A stretch of DNA of 64,000 nucleotides, taken from the NCBI RefSeq assembly GCF_001442615.1, contig NZ_LMXN01000005.1, positions 124,001 through 188,000 on the forward strand. Direction: 5' to 3'. A program made the position numbers and the translations under genes. Origin of the DNA: Algoriphagus resistens (GTDB lineage: Bacteria; Bacteroidota; Bacteroidia; Cytophagales; Cyclobacteriaceae). Of this stretch, positions 35,925-45,387 are shown in pieces. Each line of letters begins with the position of its first letter. Within the stretch, counting starts at the first letter, position 1. Under the pieces are notes generated by a model. The model searched no databases. It worked only from the letters and a program-made list of their open reading frames with translations, and had not been told where the DNA came from.

Positions 35925-37178
35925 ATGAATTCAAAAAGAGTAGTGATTACAGGTTTAGGAGCTTTGTCTGCTCTTGGAAATGATGTGACGACCAATTGGG
36001 AGAATGCAAAGAGTGGAAAAAGCTGTGCCGGTCCGATTACTTATTTCAATGCCGAAAAATTCAAAACCAGGTTTGCCAGCGAAATCAAAAATTTTGACCC
36101 GACGCTGAAGCTTGATAGAAATGAGATCAAGAGAGCTGACCTGTATACCCAATATGGTTTGTATGCAGCTACAGAGGCTATGACTGATGCCGGTTTGGAT
36201 GTTTCTCAATTGGCTTCCCCATTTGACGCCGGAGTAATCTGGGGGACCAGTCAGGGAGGCATGGGCACATTCGAAAAGGAAATGAAAGAGTTTGTGGGAA
36301 ATGACTTAAACCCAAGATTCAATCCTTTTTTCATTCCCAAATATCTGGTGAATATGGCATCCGGTGTGATTTCGATGAAGTATGGCTTTATGGGGATCAA
36401 TTATACACCTGTCACAGCATGTGCGTCTTCAAATAGTGCGATCATGGATGCCTTTAATTACATCAAGTGGGGAAAAGCAAAAGTGATCATTACCGGTGGT
36501 TCGGATGCCCCGATTACTGAAGCTTCCATGGGGGGATTTAATGCATTGAAAGCACTTTCTACGCGAAATGAAAATCCTGCTACAGCTTCTAGGCCTTTTG
36601 ATGCACATAGAGACGGATTTGTAATGGGAGAGGGGGCAGCGGCTTTGATCCTGGAAGAATATGAACATGCAAAAAAACGCGGAGCCAAGATCTATGGAGA
36701 AGTGGTAGGAGCGGCGATGACTGCCGATGCTTATCACTTGACTGCTACACACCCGGAGGGAGCTGGCGCTATGCAATGTATGAAGTTTGCCTTGGAAGAA
36801 GCTGGCCTGACCATACAGGATGTAGCTTACTTAAATGCACATGCGACTTCTACGCCCACTGGAGATCTGAGTGAAATCAAGGCAATTTCACAGCTACTTG
36901 AGGGCAAGTATGAAAAACTCCATATTTCCTCTACTAAATCTATGACAGGACACTTGCTGGGCGCTGCTGGAGCGATAGAAGCGATCTTCTGCGTGAAGGC
37001 AATTACTGAAGGAATAGTACCTCCTACCATCAATACCGAGAACTTAGATCCGGCAATTCCTGCTGGAATTCAGATTGTTACTAAGCATGCTTTAGAGAAA
37101 AAAGTTAAGGTGGCCTTGAGCAATACCTTTGGTTTTGGAGGGCATAATGCTTCGGTGATCTTTAAGGAATTTGTGTAG
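35925..37178 (+). CDS. fabF: 3-oxoacyl-[acyl-carrier-protein] synthase II
   Basis: FabF condenses malonyl-ACP with acyl-ACP in fatty acid elongation. The 417-residue protein contains the active-site cysteine in TPVTACASSNSAIMDAF (C165 region) and both catalytic histidines in AHATSTPTGD and STKSMTGHLLGAAGAIEA. The N-terminal RVVITGLGALSALGNDV and the final NTFGFGGHNASVIF are typical. No acpP or other fab gene adjoins, so this may be a second copy, which is inference. A terminator lies four bases after the stop. Confidence 0.95.
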   Translation: MNSKRVVITGLGALSALGNDVTTNWENAKSGKSCAGPITYFNAEKFKTRFASEIKNFDPTLKLDRNEIKRADLYTQYGLYAATEAMTDAGLDVSQLASPFDAGVIWGTSQGGMGTFEKEMKEFVGNDLNPRFNPFFIPKYLVNMASGVISMKYGFMGINYTPVTACASSNSAIMDAFNYIKWGKAKVIITGGSDAPITEASMGGFNALKALSTRNENPATASRPFDAHRDGFVMGEGAAALILEEYEHAKKRGAKIYGEVVGAAMTADAYHLTATHPEGAGAMQCMKFALEEAGLTIQDVAYLNAHATSTPTGDLSEIKAISQLLEGKYEKLHISSTKSMTGHLLGAAGAIEAIFCVKAITEGIVPPTINTENLDPAIPAGIQIVTKHALEKKVKVALSNTFGFGGHNASVIFKEFV

Positions 37179-37181
37179 CCT

Positions 37182-37209
37182 TTGAGGTCTAGAAGACCTC
37201 AATTTTTTT
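37182..37209 (+). terminator. Intrinsic terminator after fabF
   Basis: A nine-base stem (TTGAGGTCT 37182-37190 with AGACCTCAA 37194-37202) with loop AGA is followed by seven T. Confidence 0.9.
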
Positions 37210-37216
37210 GTGGTTG

Positions 37217-37269
37217 ATCTAACTAAATATGTCTCTGTCATACAGTAGCGGAGACATATTTAGTTAGAT
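37217..37269. repeat. 19-base perfect inverted repeat between fabF and trpS
   Basis: Arms 37217-37235 (ATCTAACTAAATATGTCTC) and 37251-37269 pair perfectly around a 15-base loop. It lies eight bases after the fabF terminator and has no T tract, so it is not a second conventional terminator. It could be a transcript-stabilising hairpin, a protein site or a small repeat. Confidence 0.85.
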
Positions 37270-37400
37270 TGCAAATCTTATAGCAGCGCTAAGGAAATAA
37301 AAATCCAGAAAAGTGAGAGTTTACTTCGAGATTACAGATCCCGAAGTGCACTAAAGGAATATAAAAACCTTCAAGTTTTCCAGACCCCCAAGGCTAAAAC

Positions 37401-38375
37401 TTATTTAAACCCCAGTTTAACTCTGACTCTATCCAGTAATTCTGCTCCGATCGCTTTGGCTTTTTCCTCGCCGGCAGCAAGTTTCATTTCGATTTCTTCC
37501 GGATGGTTCATATAGAAGTCAAATAACTCACGTTCTCTACGGTATGTATCCAGGATCAGCCCTAGCAATTCTTTTTTTGCATGTCCATAACCATAGTTAC
37601 CACCTAAGTAATTTGCTCTCATTTGTTGGGTTTGCTCGGCAGAAGCTATCAGGCTGTATAGCTTAAATACGTTATCAGTATCTGGATCCTTTGGTTCTTC
37701 CAATTCTTTACTGTCCGTTACGATGCTATTGATGTTTTTCTTCAACGCCTTTTCCGGGAGAAAAATGTCAATAAAGTTATTATAAGACTTACTCATCTTC
37801 TGGCCATCCGTACCTGGGATTGTTTTTACAACTTCATCTATTCTTGCCTCCGGAATTGTCAAAATATCTTCGCCTACAATCCTATTGAACGTAGAGGCGA
37901 TATCACGTGTCATCTCTAGGTGTTGCATCTGGTCTTTTCCCACAGGGACTAGGTCTGCAGAATACAGCAAAATATCTGATGCCATCAATACTGGATAGGT
38001 AAACAGTCCGGCATTTACGTCTGATAATCGTTCGGCTTTGTCCTTGAAGCTGTGCGCATTTGCGAGCATAGGAAAAGGAGTAAAACAGTTAAGATACCAA
38101 GTCAATTCTGCTACTTCAGGTCTTCTAGACTGGCGGTAAAAAGTAGTATGCTCTATATCCAATCCAAATGCCAGCCATGCTGCGGCCACCGCCAACGTGT
38201 TTTGTTTCCTCAGTTCACCATCTTTGGAAGTGGTGAGCGAGTGTAAATCTGCAATGAAAATGAATGATTCTTCCTCATTTTGCTTGATCAACTCTATAGC
38301 AGGAACGATCGCACCGAGAATGTTTCCCATATGTGGTCTGCCACTGCTTTGAATACCTGTTAATACTCTTGCCAT
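37401..38375 (-). CDS. trpS: Tryptophanyl-tRNA synthetase
   Basis: The 324-residue class I synthetase attaches tryptophan to tRNA-Trp. The HIGH-type motif reads GRPHMGN (13-19, in IQSSGRPHMGNILGAI), the KMSKS motif is intact in DGQKMSKSYNNFI, and DLHSLT and PVGKDQMQHLEMTRDIA are typical. Length is normal. It is convergent with fabF. Confidence 0.96.
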   Translation of the reverse strand: MARVLTGIQSSGRPHMGNILGAIVPAIELIKQNEEESFIFIADLHSLTTSKDGELRKQNTLAVAAAWLAFGLDIEHTTFYRQSRRPEVAELTWYLNCFTPFPMLANAHSFKDKAERLSDVNAGLFTYPVLMASDILLYSADLVPVGKDQMQHLEMTRDIASTFNRIVGEDILTIPEARIDEVVKTIPGTDGQKMSKSYNNFIDIFLPEKALKKNINSIVTDSKELEEPKDPDTDNVFKLYSLIASAEQTQQMRANYLGGNYGYGHAKKELLGLILDTYRRERELFDFYMNHPEEIEMKLAAGEEKAKAIGAELLDRVRVKLGFK

Positions 38376-38445
38376 TGGTCTGATTTTGGCGCAAATTAAG
38401 TAAATCAGCCTATAATACGTTTGAAATTATACGTTAATTGCGGGT

Positions 38446-39540
38446 ATGATTCGAATTGAGAAGACCCTTTGCACCCTTTTATTCTTTTGTATCGTATCCC
38501 AACTAGCACTGGCTCAAGGTACTATAACACCAAAATTGATTTGGGCAGTGAATAAGGTTGATTTGGGAACTGTCCTGGAAGAGCAAGGACCGCAGGTAGC
38601 AGAATTTCAATTTACGCACACACAGGACTCCCTGTTTTTCATAGAAAAAGTCTTGACAGATTGTGGGTGCACTACTGTAGAATATACGCAGGATACTTTG
38701 CAGGTGGGAGAAAGCGGGACTTTACAGGTTTCATTTGACCCATCTTCGGGTGCTGGTTTTTTTTCCAGAATGATTGTAGTGAAGGGCAATCTATTTGGCG
38801 TTCAGGACACACTTTATATTGAGGGAAGAGCCATTCCCAGGGCTAGTAATCCTGAAGAAACTTATAGGACACGAAAAGGTGATTTGGGATTTAGGCTTTC
38901 CAAAATCAACATGGGGGAGGTATTGACAAACGGACCAAAAGTGAAGCAGGTGGAGATTTACAATTTTGGTGACAAACCTTTTTACAAAGACAGCCTGATG
39001 TATGTTGGCCCTGAATATATCCAGGTAGAGCAGCTTACGGATTCGATTATGCCCAATGACCGTGGATTGATTCAGTTGCATTATGATGGAGCAATGAAAA
39101 ATGACCTGGGGTATTTCGAGGATCAAATTTCCCTCAACTGGCAAGACAGCTCTACTTATATTGACTTGGATGTGTTGGCAGATGTCTTTGAATACTATGC
39201 GCCATTTGCCAAAAATAAGCTGGGCTTGGTGCCACAGCTGGTCCTGGAGCCAAAAGAAATTGATCTGAAGACCATAAAAGCAACTGCTATTCAGGTCGAA
39301 TATGTGACCCTAAGCAATAGAGGTAAGCAAGTGCTGGAAGTCAGGAAAATCCAGGGAAATTGTGAGTGCCTGAAACTTGAGCTGCCTAAAACAACCTTGG
39401 ATCCGGGAGAATCTATTCAGCTAAAGGTAGTCTTTGATCCCAAAGAACGAAAGGGGATTGATCAGCGGAATATTTACATCTTCAGCAATGATCCTGTGAA
39501 CCCGGTACAATTGTTTTTATTGAAAAGTAGAGTGGAGTAA
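38446..39540 (+). CDS. Secreted DUF1573 repeat protein
   Basis: The 364-residue protein has a signal peptide (1-23, ending LALAQ). Three beta-sandwich units follow. The first carries DCGCTTVEYTQDTLQVGESG and FDPSSGAG; the last carries GNCECLKLELPKTTLDPGES and FDPKERKGIDQRNIYIFSND, both the pattern of DUF1573 (an Ig-like ASPM/SPD-2/Hydin-type fold) with the CGC-type cysteine pair. The middle unit is more divergent. The function is unknown; a structural envelope role is assumed for the family. Confidence 0.85.
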   Translation: MIRIEKTLCTLLFFCIVSQLALAQGTITPKLIWAVNKVDLGTVLEEQGPQVAEFQFTHTQDSLFFIEKVLTDCGCTTVEYTQDTLQVGESGTLQVSFDPSSGAGFFSRMIVVKGNLFGVQDTLYIEGRAIPRASNPEETYRTRKGDLGFRLSKINMGEVLTNGPKVKQVEIYNFGDKPFYKDSLMYVGPEYIQVEQLTDSIMPNDRGLIQLHYDGAMKNDLGYFEDQISLNWQDSSTYIDLDVLADVFEYYAPFAKNKLGLVPQLVLEPKEIDLKTIKATAIQVEYVTLSNRGKQVLEVRKIQGNCECLKLELPKTTLDPGESIQLKVVFDPKERKGIDQRNIYIFSNDPVNPVQLFLLKSRVE

Positions 39541-39698
39541 GTAAAAAAGGCTTAAGTGAGGAAAAGAGATAGGAATCCGAATTATATAATGCTTTCTTCT
39601 CACATCAGTAAGAAATCATTTATACATATAATTGATGTTTTAGTCTAAATTTACCATTTAATTTACCTTTTCCAATAATTAGTTATACTTAAGCTGAA

Positions 39699-42600
39699 AT
39701 GAGAATAAAACTGTTTTTTATTTATTTTTTGATTTTTTCGTTACCGGCTTATGCTGGAAAAAAGTTTGCATCACCAAGTGGGAGTTCGTCAAATTCCGGA
39801 AACTCTCTCACGGATGCCTGGTCTCTTTCATTTGCGCTTGGAGCTACATCTCCCTTAAACCCAGGTGATTCTTTGATATTAGCAGACGGTGTATATCAGG
39901 GCAATTATATTTCGGCAGTAAATGGGTCGCCCACTAAACCCATTATAATCATGGCTTTGACTACAGGTAAAGCCATTATAGATGTTAGCTTAAATAGATC
40001 AGCAGAAGCCGGAATTATTATCAATGGAAACAACACATGGTTCATTGGAATACACATTACATCTTCTGACACAAATAGACGATCGGATGATAGTAGTGGC
40101 AGTACTCCTCTGGCAAATACATCTGGTATTACAGTTTATGGGAATAACAACAAGCTTATAAACTGTTGGATTTATGATGTGTTGGGGGGAGGATTGGGAC
40201 TTTGGAGGTCAGGGTTGAATCTTGAGGTTTACGGGTGTGTAATTTTTAATAATGGCTCTCAAGATGCTTTGCGCGGTCATGGCCATGGTATGTATATTCA
40301 GCATGATGACGTCAATTCACCAAAGAAGATTGTTAATAACTTCGTTTTTCAGAATGCGTCCCAAGGAATTAATATTTATACTACCAATCCCGTAAATCGA
40401 GGGATGATTATAGATAGCAATGTATCTTTTAACACTGGAGCTATGGCAGATTTTAATCCGGCTTTTTTTCGTCCTCCCCACAACTTGACTATAGGCTCTA
40501 AAAATAATTTCAGCAGTGATGTAAAGGTGCTCAACAATATTTTTTATTCTGACTTACAAGGAGGCAGGCTGAATGCATCACAAATTAGCAATGTAACCCT
40601 CGGAAGAACGTATTCTCCAAATGCAAATTTGAGCTTTATCGGTAATAAAGTCTATGGAGGACGAAGCCAAGTGGAATTTCTGCCTACCGAGAATTTAGAG
40701 TTTAGAAAAAACCTTTTGTACAATATTAATGGCAAGTTCATAGAATTACTAGGTGCGAATAAAACGTATTCTAGGGCAAATTGGAATTCGAATACCTACG
40801 TCAATTTTTCTTCCAATACTGCTGTTTTTGATGGTTCCAGCTTTTCCGACTGGAAAAAGTCTTATGGTTGGGATAGTGAAAGCCAGGTGATTTCTGCCGC
40901 TCAAAAATCAGTCGAAACTTTGATAGTCAGGAATGAATATGTTCCAAATCTTTACTACGTAACTATTCTCAATCTGGGCAGACAGGAAATCATTGACCTG
41001 GATTTTTCTGGATATGGAATAGCAGAGGGGCAAGATTATGTAATAAGGGATGTACAGAATCCTTTTGATCAGGGACAGAGAGTCGTTGCTAAAACGAAGG
41101 GTAATATGGTTTCATTTCCGATGAATTGGACTAAATCCATGCAGCCTAAGGGCAATATGCCACATCAGGTAAAGCATACGGATAAAACATTTGGAACATT
41201 TATCCTTGAATTTGCGAAAGCAGCGGAGACTAATCGTCCAGAGGTAAAAGACTCTGTGGTGATATACCTTGACAATAAGGGAAAAGCCAATCTGACTTCA
41301 GTAGATTTTTTAATTGGACAACCAGGCACAGATTTCACATTTTCATCTTCCCAGGGATTTGAGTTTGATTGCGATAAGTTAGGGCTGAATGAAATCACAA
41401 TCACCTCTACACACTCCATTTCAGGAGATAAATGGGAAGATGAAACCAGTTTGTTTGTACTGGACACTATCAAACCTCATTTTAGTTCACTATCAAAAAC
41501 CTTTGAATTTGATCCTTTGGTCGGTAAAGTTGAATTTAACAGGGATGACTTTGCTGGTATAGGTATTCAAGATAATTGTATAGGGGATTATGATATCACG
41601 TTTGGTAGATCCACGACTATAACTTGTGCGGACTTAGGGGAATATTATGAAAAAGAAAGACTTGCAGTCGATATCACTGTTTCGGATCAATCTAAAAATA
41701 AGTCCACGGTACGTTCTTTCATTACACTTAAAGTCATTGAATCTGCGAAGATTTCGCTGACAGCTAATACTGAATCCCAAGAAGGAGGATCGGTGAAATT
41801 AACTCTTGGCTCAGAGTTTCCATATAAAGTATTGGGTTGGTATAGGGGGGAAGGACTGTTGTCGTCCAGCGCTGAAAAGCAGCTTATAGTCACCAAACCG
41901 GGGTTATATAAAGCTAAACTACGTCCGGTAAATGGCTGTGAGGTATATTCAAAATCAATGGAGGTTACTATCGGAGATACACCGGAATGGCCTGTGGTGA
42001 AAGAAAAAATTGAACTGGAACTCGTTAAAGATGGTAAGGGAACGCTAAGCCCCGAGCAAGTATTTGTGGAGTGGCCAATCAGTTCAGAATTCACCGTGGA
42101 ATTGAGCAAATTGGATTTCACCTGTGATGACCTTTGGTCAAATACTGTACTTGTCAAAATAACTGATTCGAAGGGGACAATTGAAGAAGAGGAAATTGAG
42201 GTGGTAGTCAGGGATAAATCAAATCCGGTCCTAGTCACCAAAAATGTAGAGGTGGTTGTTGATTTGTCTATAGGTAAAGCAGAATTGAAACCTGAGGATT
42301 TTATAGCTTCTCTCACGGATAACTGCGGAATAAAAGAAGTTAATCTAAGCCGACAGACTGTGGGCTGTGAGGAAATAGGAAAAGAAATAACAGTAGAAGT
42401 GGGCGCCATAGACTATGCGGGGAATGTCATGCAGAAATTGGCCAAAGTAATAGTTAAATCGTCTAATTCTAAGCCTTTGGCGATCAATGGCCCTTCATCT
42501 ATCTGTCTTGGGGTTAGTCAACCACTGACTTTGACATCAGAAGCTGAGTTTGAAGTGCTACAATGGAGAAGAAATGGAATTGAGATTAGCGGTGCAACAG

Positions 42601-43196
42601 GCAAAAACTTGGAAATAGAAGAGGGCGGAAGCTATCATGCCATCGTGAGATATGCTGGTGGATGTCTTTTTGAAACAGCCAGATTCGAGGTAGAATCGCT
42701 TGTTAAGCCTAGCGGAGAAATCCTGGTGGATGGAAATATTCTTAGCGCACCGGAAGGTAACCTTACTTACCAATGGTTTAGGAATGGGGATATAATAGAT
42801 GGTGCTATCCTGCGAACGCTGACGGTAAATCAAATAGGGGAATATGCAGTAGAATTGACCAACGAAGCAGGCTGTATGCAAAGGCTGGAATCAGTCACTG
42901 TGACTATATCAGGTCTTTTCAATCCAGGTCTTTTGGTATCCGGAGAACTCAAAATTTATCCAAACCCAGCTTCCTTGGAAGTTGAAATACAGGTGCTTGG
43001 AGATTTAAAATTTGCTGAAAACTCTATGAGGATTTACAATTCTTCTGGGAAAGAAGTCAGTTCCAATGTTGAGCTAGTGCATCAAAGCCCAAGTAAAGTA
43101 ACCTTGGCAATATCCCGATTAGCCGCCGGAACTTATCTGATTAGGGTGGAAAGCACAGATAATAGGGCGTTTGTAGGCAAAATGATAAAACGCTAG
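39699..43196 (+). CDS. T9SS-exported multidomain protein with right-handed beta-helix
   Basis: The 1165-residue protein has a signal peptide (1-19). Residues about 20-340 are a right-handed parallel beta-helix: PLNPGDSLILADGVYQGNYI starts the coil, then repeated N-G-N/V-F-N turns such as LINCWIYDVLGGGLGL and VIFNNGSQDALRGHGHGMYI. After about residue 500 come several Ig-like or HYR-like domains (DNCIGDYDIT, DNCGIKEV, and CLGVSQPLTLTSEAEFEV with QWRRNG, then YQWFRNG). The C-terminal 80 residues (from KIYPNPAS, about 1084) are a type A T9SS sorting domain. The helix type is used by polysaccharide lyases and glycoside-binding proteins. No catalytic set is obvious, so activity is not assigned. Confidence 0.88.
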   Translation: MRIKLFFIYFLIFSLPAYAGKKFASPSGSSSNSGNSLTDAWSLSFALGATSPLNPGDSLILADGVYQGNYISAVNGSPTKPIIIMALTTGKAIIDVSLNRSAEAGIIINGNNTWFIGIHITSSDTNRRSDDSSGSTPLANTSGITVYGNNNKLINCWIYDVLGGGLGLWRSGLNLEVYGCVIFNNGSQDALRGHGHGMYIQHDDVNSPKKIVNNFVFQNASQGINIYTTNPVNRGMIIDSNVSFNTGAMADFNPAFFRPPHNLTIGSKNNFSSDVKVLNNIFYSDLQGGRLNASQISNVTLGRTYSPNANLSFIGNKVYGGRSQVEFLPTENLEFRKNLLYNINGKFIELLGANKTYSRANWNSNTYVNFSSNTAVFDGSSFSDWKKSYGWDSESQVISAAQKSVETLIVRNEYVPNLYYVTILNLGRQEIIDLDFSGYGIAEGQDYVIRDVQNPFDQGQRVVAKTKGNMVSFPMNWTKSMQPKGNMPHQVKHTDKTFGTFILEFAKAAETNRPEVKDSVVIYLDNKGKANLTSVDFLIGQPGTDFTFSSSQGFEFDCDKLGLNEITITSTHSISGDKWEDETSLFVLDTIKPHFSSLSKTFEFDPLVGKVEFNRDDFAGIGIQDNCIGDYDITFGRSTTITCADLGEYYEKERLAVDITVSDQSKNKSTVRSFITLKVIESAKISLTANTESQEGGSVKLTLGSEFPYKVLGWYRGEGLLSSSAEKQLIVTKPGLYKAKLRPVNGCEVYSKSMEVTIGDTPEWPVVKEKIELELVKDGKGTLSPEQVFVEWPISSEFTVELSKLDFTCDDLWSNTVLVKITDSKGTIEEEEIEVVVRDKSNPVLVTKNVEVVVDLSIGKAELKPEDFIASLTDNCGIKEVNLSRQTVGCEEIGKEITVEVGAIDYAGNVMQKLAKVIVKSSNSKPLAINGPSSICLGVSQPLTLTSEAEFEVLQWRRNGIEISGATGKNLEIEEGGSYHAIVRYAGGCLFETARFEVESLVKPSGEILVDGNILSAPEGNLTYQWFRNGDIIDGAILRTLTVNQIGEYAVELTNEAGCMQRLESVTVTISGLFNPGLLVSGELKIYPNPASLEVEIQVLGDLKFAENSMRIYNSSGKEVSSNVELVHQSPSKVTLAISRLAAGTYLIRVESTDNRAFVGKMIKR

Positions 43197-43812
43197 AAAA
43201 TATTGAAGATTTCGTTTTTTGAATTCTATTTTAACCACGGCATGGAGGTTAGAGGTATTCAACTGCAGAGAAAAACGGATACCTAAATAGAATGAGTCAA
43301 GAGAATCCTTCATATTCAATAGGAAGGGCATTTTGGCGATTCAATTATCTTCATAATATCCGGGTGGATAAAACGTGATTTTGAGCCATCAATTACAACC
43401 TAGGATCGTTTGCCTCTCCATTTCTCGCAGATCCGGCTATTGAATGTATTTGCGATTGTACATGCTGACTTACATAAATAAGAGAAATCAAAAAGGTGGT
43501 CAGCTTCATTTATAAAGTAAGTTATATACGAGGAGCAATCGCCGCACCATTTATTCAAATAAACCTAAAAGTATGTTCACGCGGGACAAGCATGCTCTAA
43601 GTAGGCTTAAGGAAAGGAAGATCCTGTTTCAGAAGATGCAGAATAATGCGCTCCATAAAATTATTCAAGTGTAAAAATTGGCAAGGCATAGAAAGAAGCA
43701 GCATAGCCTGCAAGGGAATAAGACGGAAGCTGTGTTTTCCACCCCACCTTTCGTATGTCTGGTAGTGAAATTTTAACTCAAAAAAACTTACAATTCTTTT
43801 TGATTGTAACAT
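43197..43812. other. Intergenic region without a supported gene
   Basis: The 616 bases between the beta-helix gene and the ars operator contain no convincing reading frame on either strand. A minus-strand frame at 43597-43818 has no protein-like composition. I see no direct or inverted repeat of note. It marks the edge between core genes and the ars genes. Confidence 0.45.
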
Positions 43813-43834
43813 ATTCATTGTAATATTGCAATGA
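43813..43834. promoter_or_regulatory. Probable ArsR operator O1
   Basis: ATTGTAATATTGCAAT (43817-43832) is a nearly perfect palindrome 14 bases upstream of the arsR ATG. The 22-base block 43813-43834 recurs at 44203-44224 with 18 of 22 matches. Palindromes of this size overlapping the promoter are the usual ArsR target. Confidence 0.7.
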
Positions 43835-43845
43835 GATAATAATCT

Positions 43846-44178
43846 ATGGGAGTTACCAAAGCAGATTTATTTACACAGGAACAAAATGAGCTGGCGCAGG
43901 TGGCCAAGGTGTTTGCACATCCAGCCAGAATCGCAATCATCCAATACCTCCTCAAATGCAATACCTGCATTAATGGGGACTTGGTTCATGAGCTGGGATT
44001 GGCACAAGCTACCATTAGCCAACACCTTAGAGAGCTCAAACAAGTGGGGATTATTCAGGGTACCATTGAAGGTGTCTCAGTGAGCTATTGTATTAACCCG
44101 GTGAGATGGGCACATATACAGCAGTTATTCAACGAAGTGTTCGATCAGTTTCAGGCGCCGGATAGCTCCTGTTGCTAA
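43846..44178 (+). CDS. arsR: ArsR-family arsenic-responsive repressor
   Basis: The 110-residue winged-helix repressor has the ArsR helix-turn-helix: VFAHPARIAIIQYLL, then GLAQATISQHLRELKQVGII. Cysteines at 38 and 41 (KCNTC), 82 (SYCIN) and 109-110 (SSCC tail) could bind arsenite or antimonite. It opens an operon with arsenate reductase and Acr3. An operator-like palindrome precedes it and recurs before the next gene. The protein presumably represses both sites until metalloid binds. Confidence 0.92.
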   Translation: MGVTKADLFTQEQNELAQVAKVFAHPARIAIIQYLLKCNTCINGDLVHELGLAQATISQHLRELKQVGIIQGTIEGVSVSYCINPVRWAHIQQLFNEVFDQFQAPDSSCC

Positions 44179-44202
44179 CTAGTAAGAAAAAAATTTGTAC
44201 AC

Positions 44203-44224
44203 ATTCATCGTATTATCGCAATAA
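44203..44224. promoter_or_regulatory. Second ArsR operator-like site O2
   Basis: This 22-base block repeats O1 with four mismatches (ATTCATCGTATTATCGCAAT begins it) and lies 12 bases upstream of the DUF6428 gene ATG, inside the 58-base gap after arsR. It would allow separate control of the resistance genes beyond arsR. Confidence 0.6.
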
Positions 44225-44236
44225 ACAATTTTAATT

Positions 44237-44707
44237 ATGAGATTATCAGAAGTAAAGCAAGCACTTAGCCAATTGGAAAACATCGCGTTTCAACTGCCGG
44301 ACGGTACTTTGGTACCTACCCATTTTCACGTCACCGAAGTAGGTAAGATCTCCAAGCATTTTATTGATTGTGGCGGGACTGTGAGAACTGAAAATGTAGC
44401 AAATTTCCAACTTTGGGATGCGGATGATTACAATCACCGCCTGTATCCGGAAAAGCTGAACAAGATCATAGAGCTGTCAGAGAACGTATTGGGTCTGGAA
44501 GATCTCGAAGTGGAAGTGGAGTATCAGGGGGAAACCATAGGTAAATTCGGGTTAGAATTTGATGGGACTAACTTCTTGCTGGTTGGAAAACAGACTGATT
44601 GCCTGGCAAAGGACAATTGTGGGATTCCACAGGGTAAACAAAAATTAAACCTTTCAGATATACCTACCAGTGCTAATTCCTGTGCGCCTGGATCAGGATG
44701 CTGTTAA
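44237..44707 (+). CDS. DUF6428 family protein of the ars operon
   Basis: The 156-residue protein has the family pattern LSEVKQALSQLENIAFQLPDGT, VPTHFHVTEVG, and LWDADDYNHRLYPEKL. DUF6428 genes recur in ars operons of Bacteroidota; their role is not known to me. The C-terminal tail contains Cys at SCAPGSGCC, plus C130 and C135 in TDCLAKDNCG, so it could bind As(III). The tail closely resembles that of ArsR. The arsenate reductase gene follows 17 bases later (or overlaps by ten if ATG 44698 is used). Confidence 0.88.
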   Translation: MRLSEVKQALSQLENIAFQLPDGTLVPTHFHVTEVGKISKHFIDCGGTVRTENVANFQLWDADDYNHRLYPEKLNKIIELSENVLGLEDLEVEVEYQGETIGKFGLEFDGTNFLLVGKQTDCLAKDNCGIPQGKQKLNLSDIPTSANSCAPGSGCC

Positions 44708-44724
44708 TCCAACCGAATCTATCT

Positions 44725-45387
44725 ATGCATCCTTCGAATGTAAAGTTATTGCCTGACCTTGCTGCCACAGTTGAAAAGGCTAGATCACTTCCTATACCCG
44801 AAGAAAGAAAGGAGGCTCTACAGATCCTGATTGATTATATACAGTCCAAGCTTGAGTCTGGGGGTGATATTAACTTAAACTTCATCTGCACCCACAATTC
44901 CAGGAGGAGTCAGTTCTCCCAGATCTGGGCCCAGACAGCTGCCGATTATTTCGGGGTTCCTGCTGATTGCTATTCCGGGGGAGTCGAAGTGACTGAGTTC
45001 AATGAGCGGGCAGTGGAATCCATTAAAAGAAGCGGATTCCGGGTGACCAAAAAAGGGAGCGAAAACCCCGTATATTTTATTTTTTACTCAGATGAAGCCG
45101 AGCCGGTTTCTGCCTTTTCTAAACTCTTTGATGATCCGATCAATAAGGCGCAAAAATTTGCTGCAGTAATGACCTGTTCACATGCGGATGAGAACTGTCC
45201 ATTTATCCCCGGAACCGAGAACAGGATAGCAGTAAGGTATGAGGATCCTAAAAAGTATGATGGAACTCCTGAGGAAGCTAGCCGCTATGATGGAAGATCT
45301 ATGCAGATTGCTTCTGAGATGTTCTATGTTTTCAGTAAAATCAACAAGCATGACTGCGTTTCGAAAAAAGCTGGGATTTCTGGATAA
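44725..45387 (+). CDS. arsC: Arsenate reductase, LMW protein tyrosine phosphatase type
   Basis: The 220-residue protein (from ATG 44725; ATG 44698 adds nine residues) carries the P-loop CTHNSRRSQ with catalytic Cys55 and Arg61 (CX5R). It is longer than classical ArsC: an N-terminal helical extension of about 50 residues and a C-terminal region containing [16 protein letters not shown], whose cysteines could support the disulfide relay. It would reduce As(V) to As(III) for Acr3. The gene's end overlaps the start of acr3 by 38 bases. Confidence 0.88.
   Translation: MHPSNVKLLPDLAATVEKARSLPIPEERKEALQILIDYIQSKLESGGDINLNFICTHNSRRSQFSQIWAQTAADYFGVPADCYSGGVEVTEFNERAVESIKRSGFRVTKKGSENPVYFIFYSDEAEPVSAFSKLFDDPINKAQKFAAVMTCSHADENCPFIPGTENRIAVRYEDPKKYDGTPEEASRYDGRSMQIASEMFYVFSKINKHDCVSKKAGISG

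Noticed and set aside
41687-42409. 240-codon minus-strand frame with Ser/Thr-rich sequence
   Set aside because: It is a shadow of the 1165-residue T9SS gene; composition is typical of antisense Ser/Thr bias.
43597-43818. 73-codon minus-strand frame upstream of arsR
   Set aside because: No protein-like composition or recognisable motif; overlaps the ars operator region.
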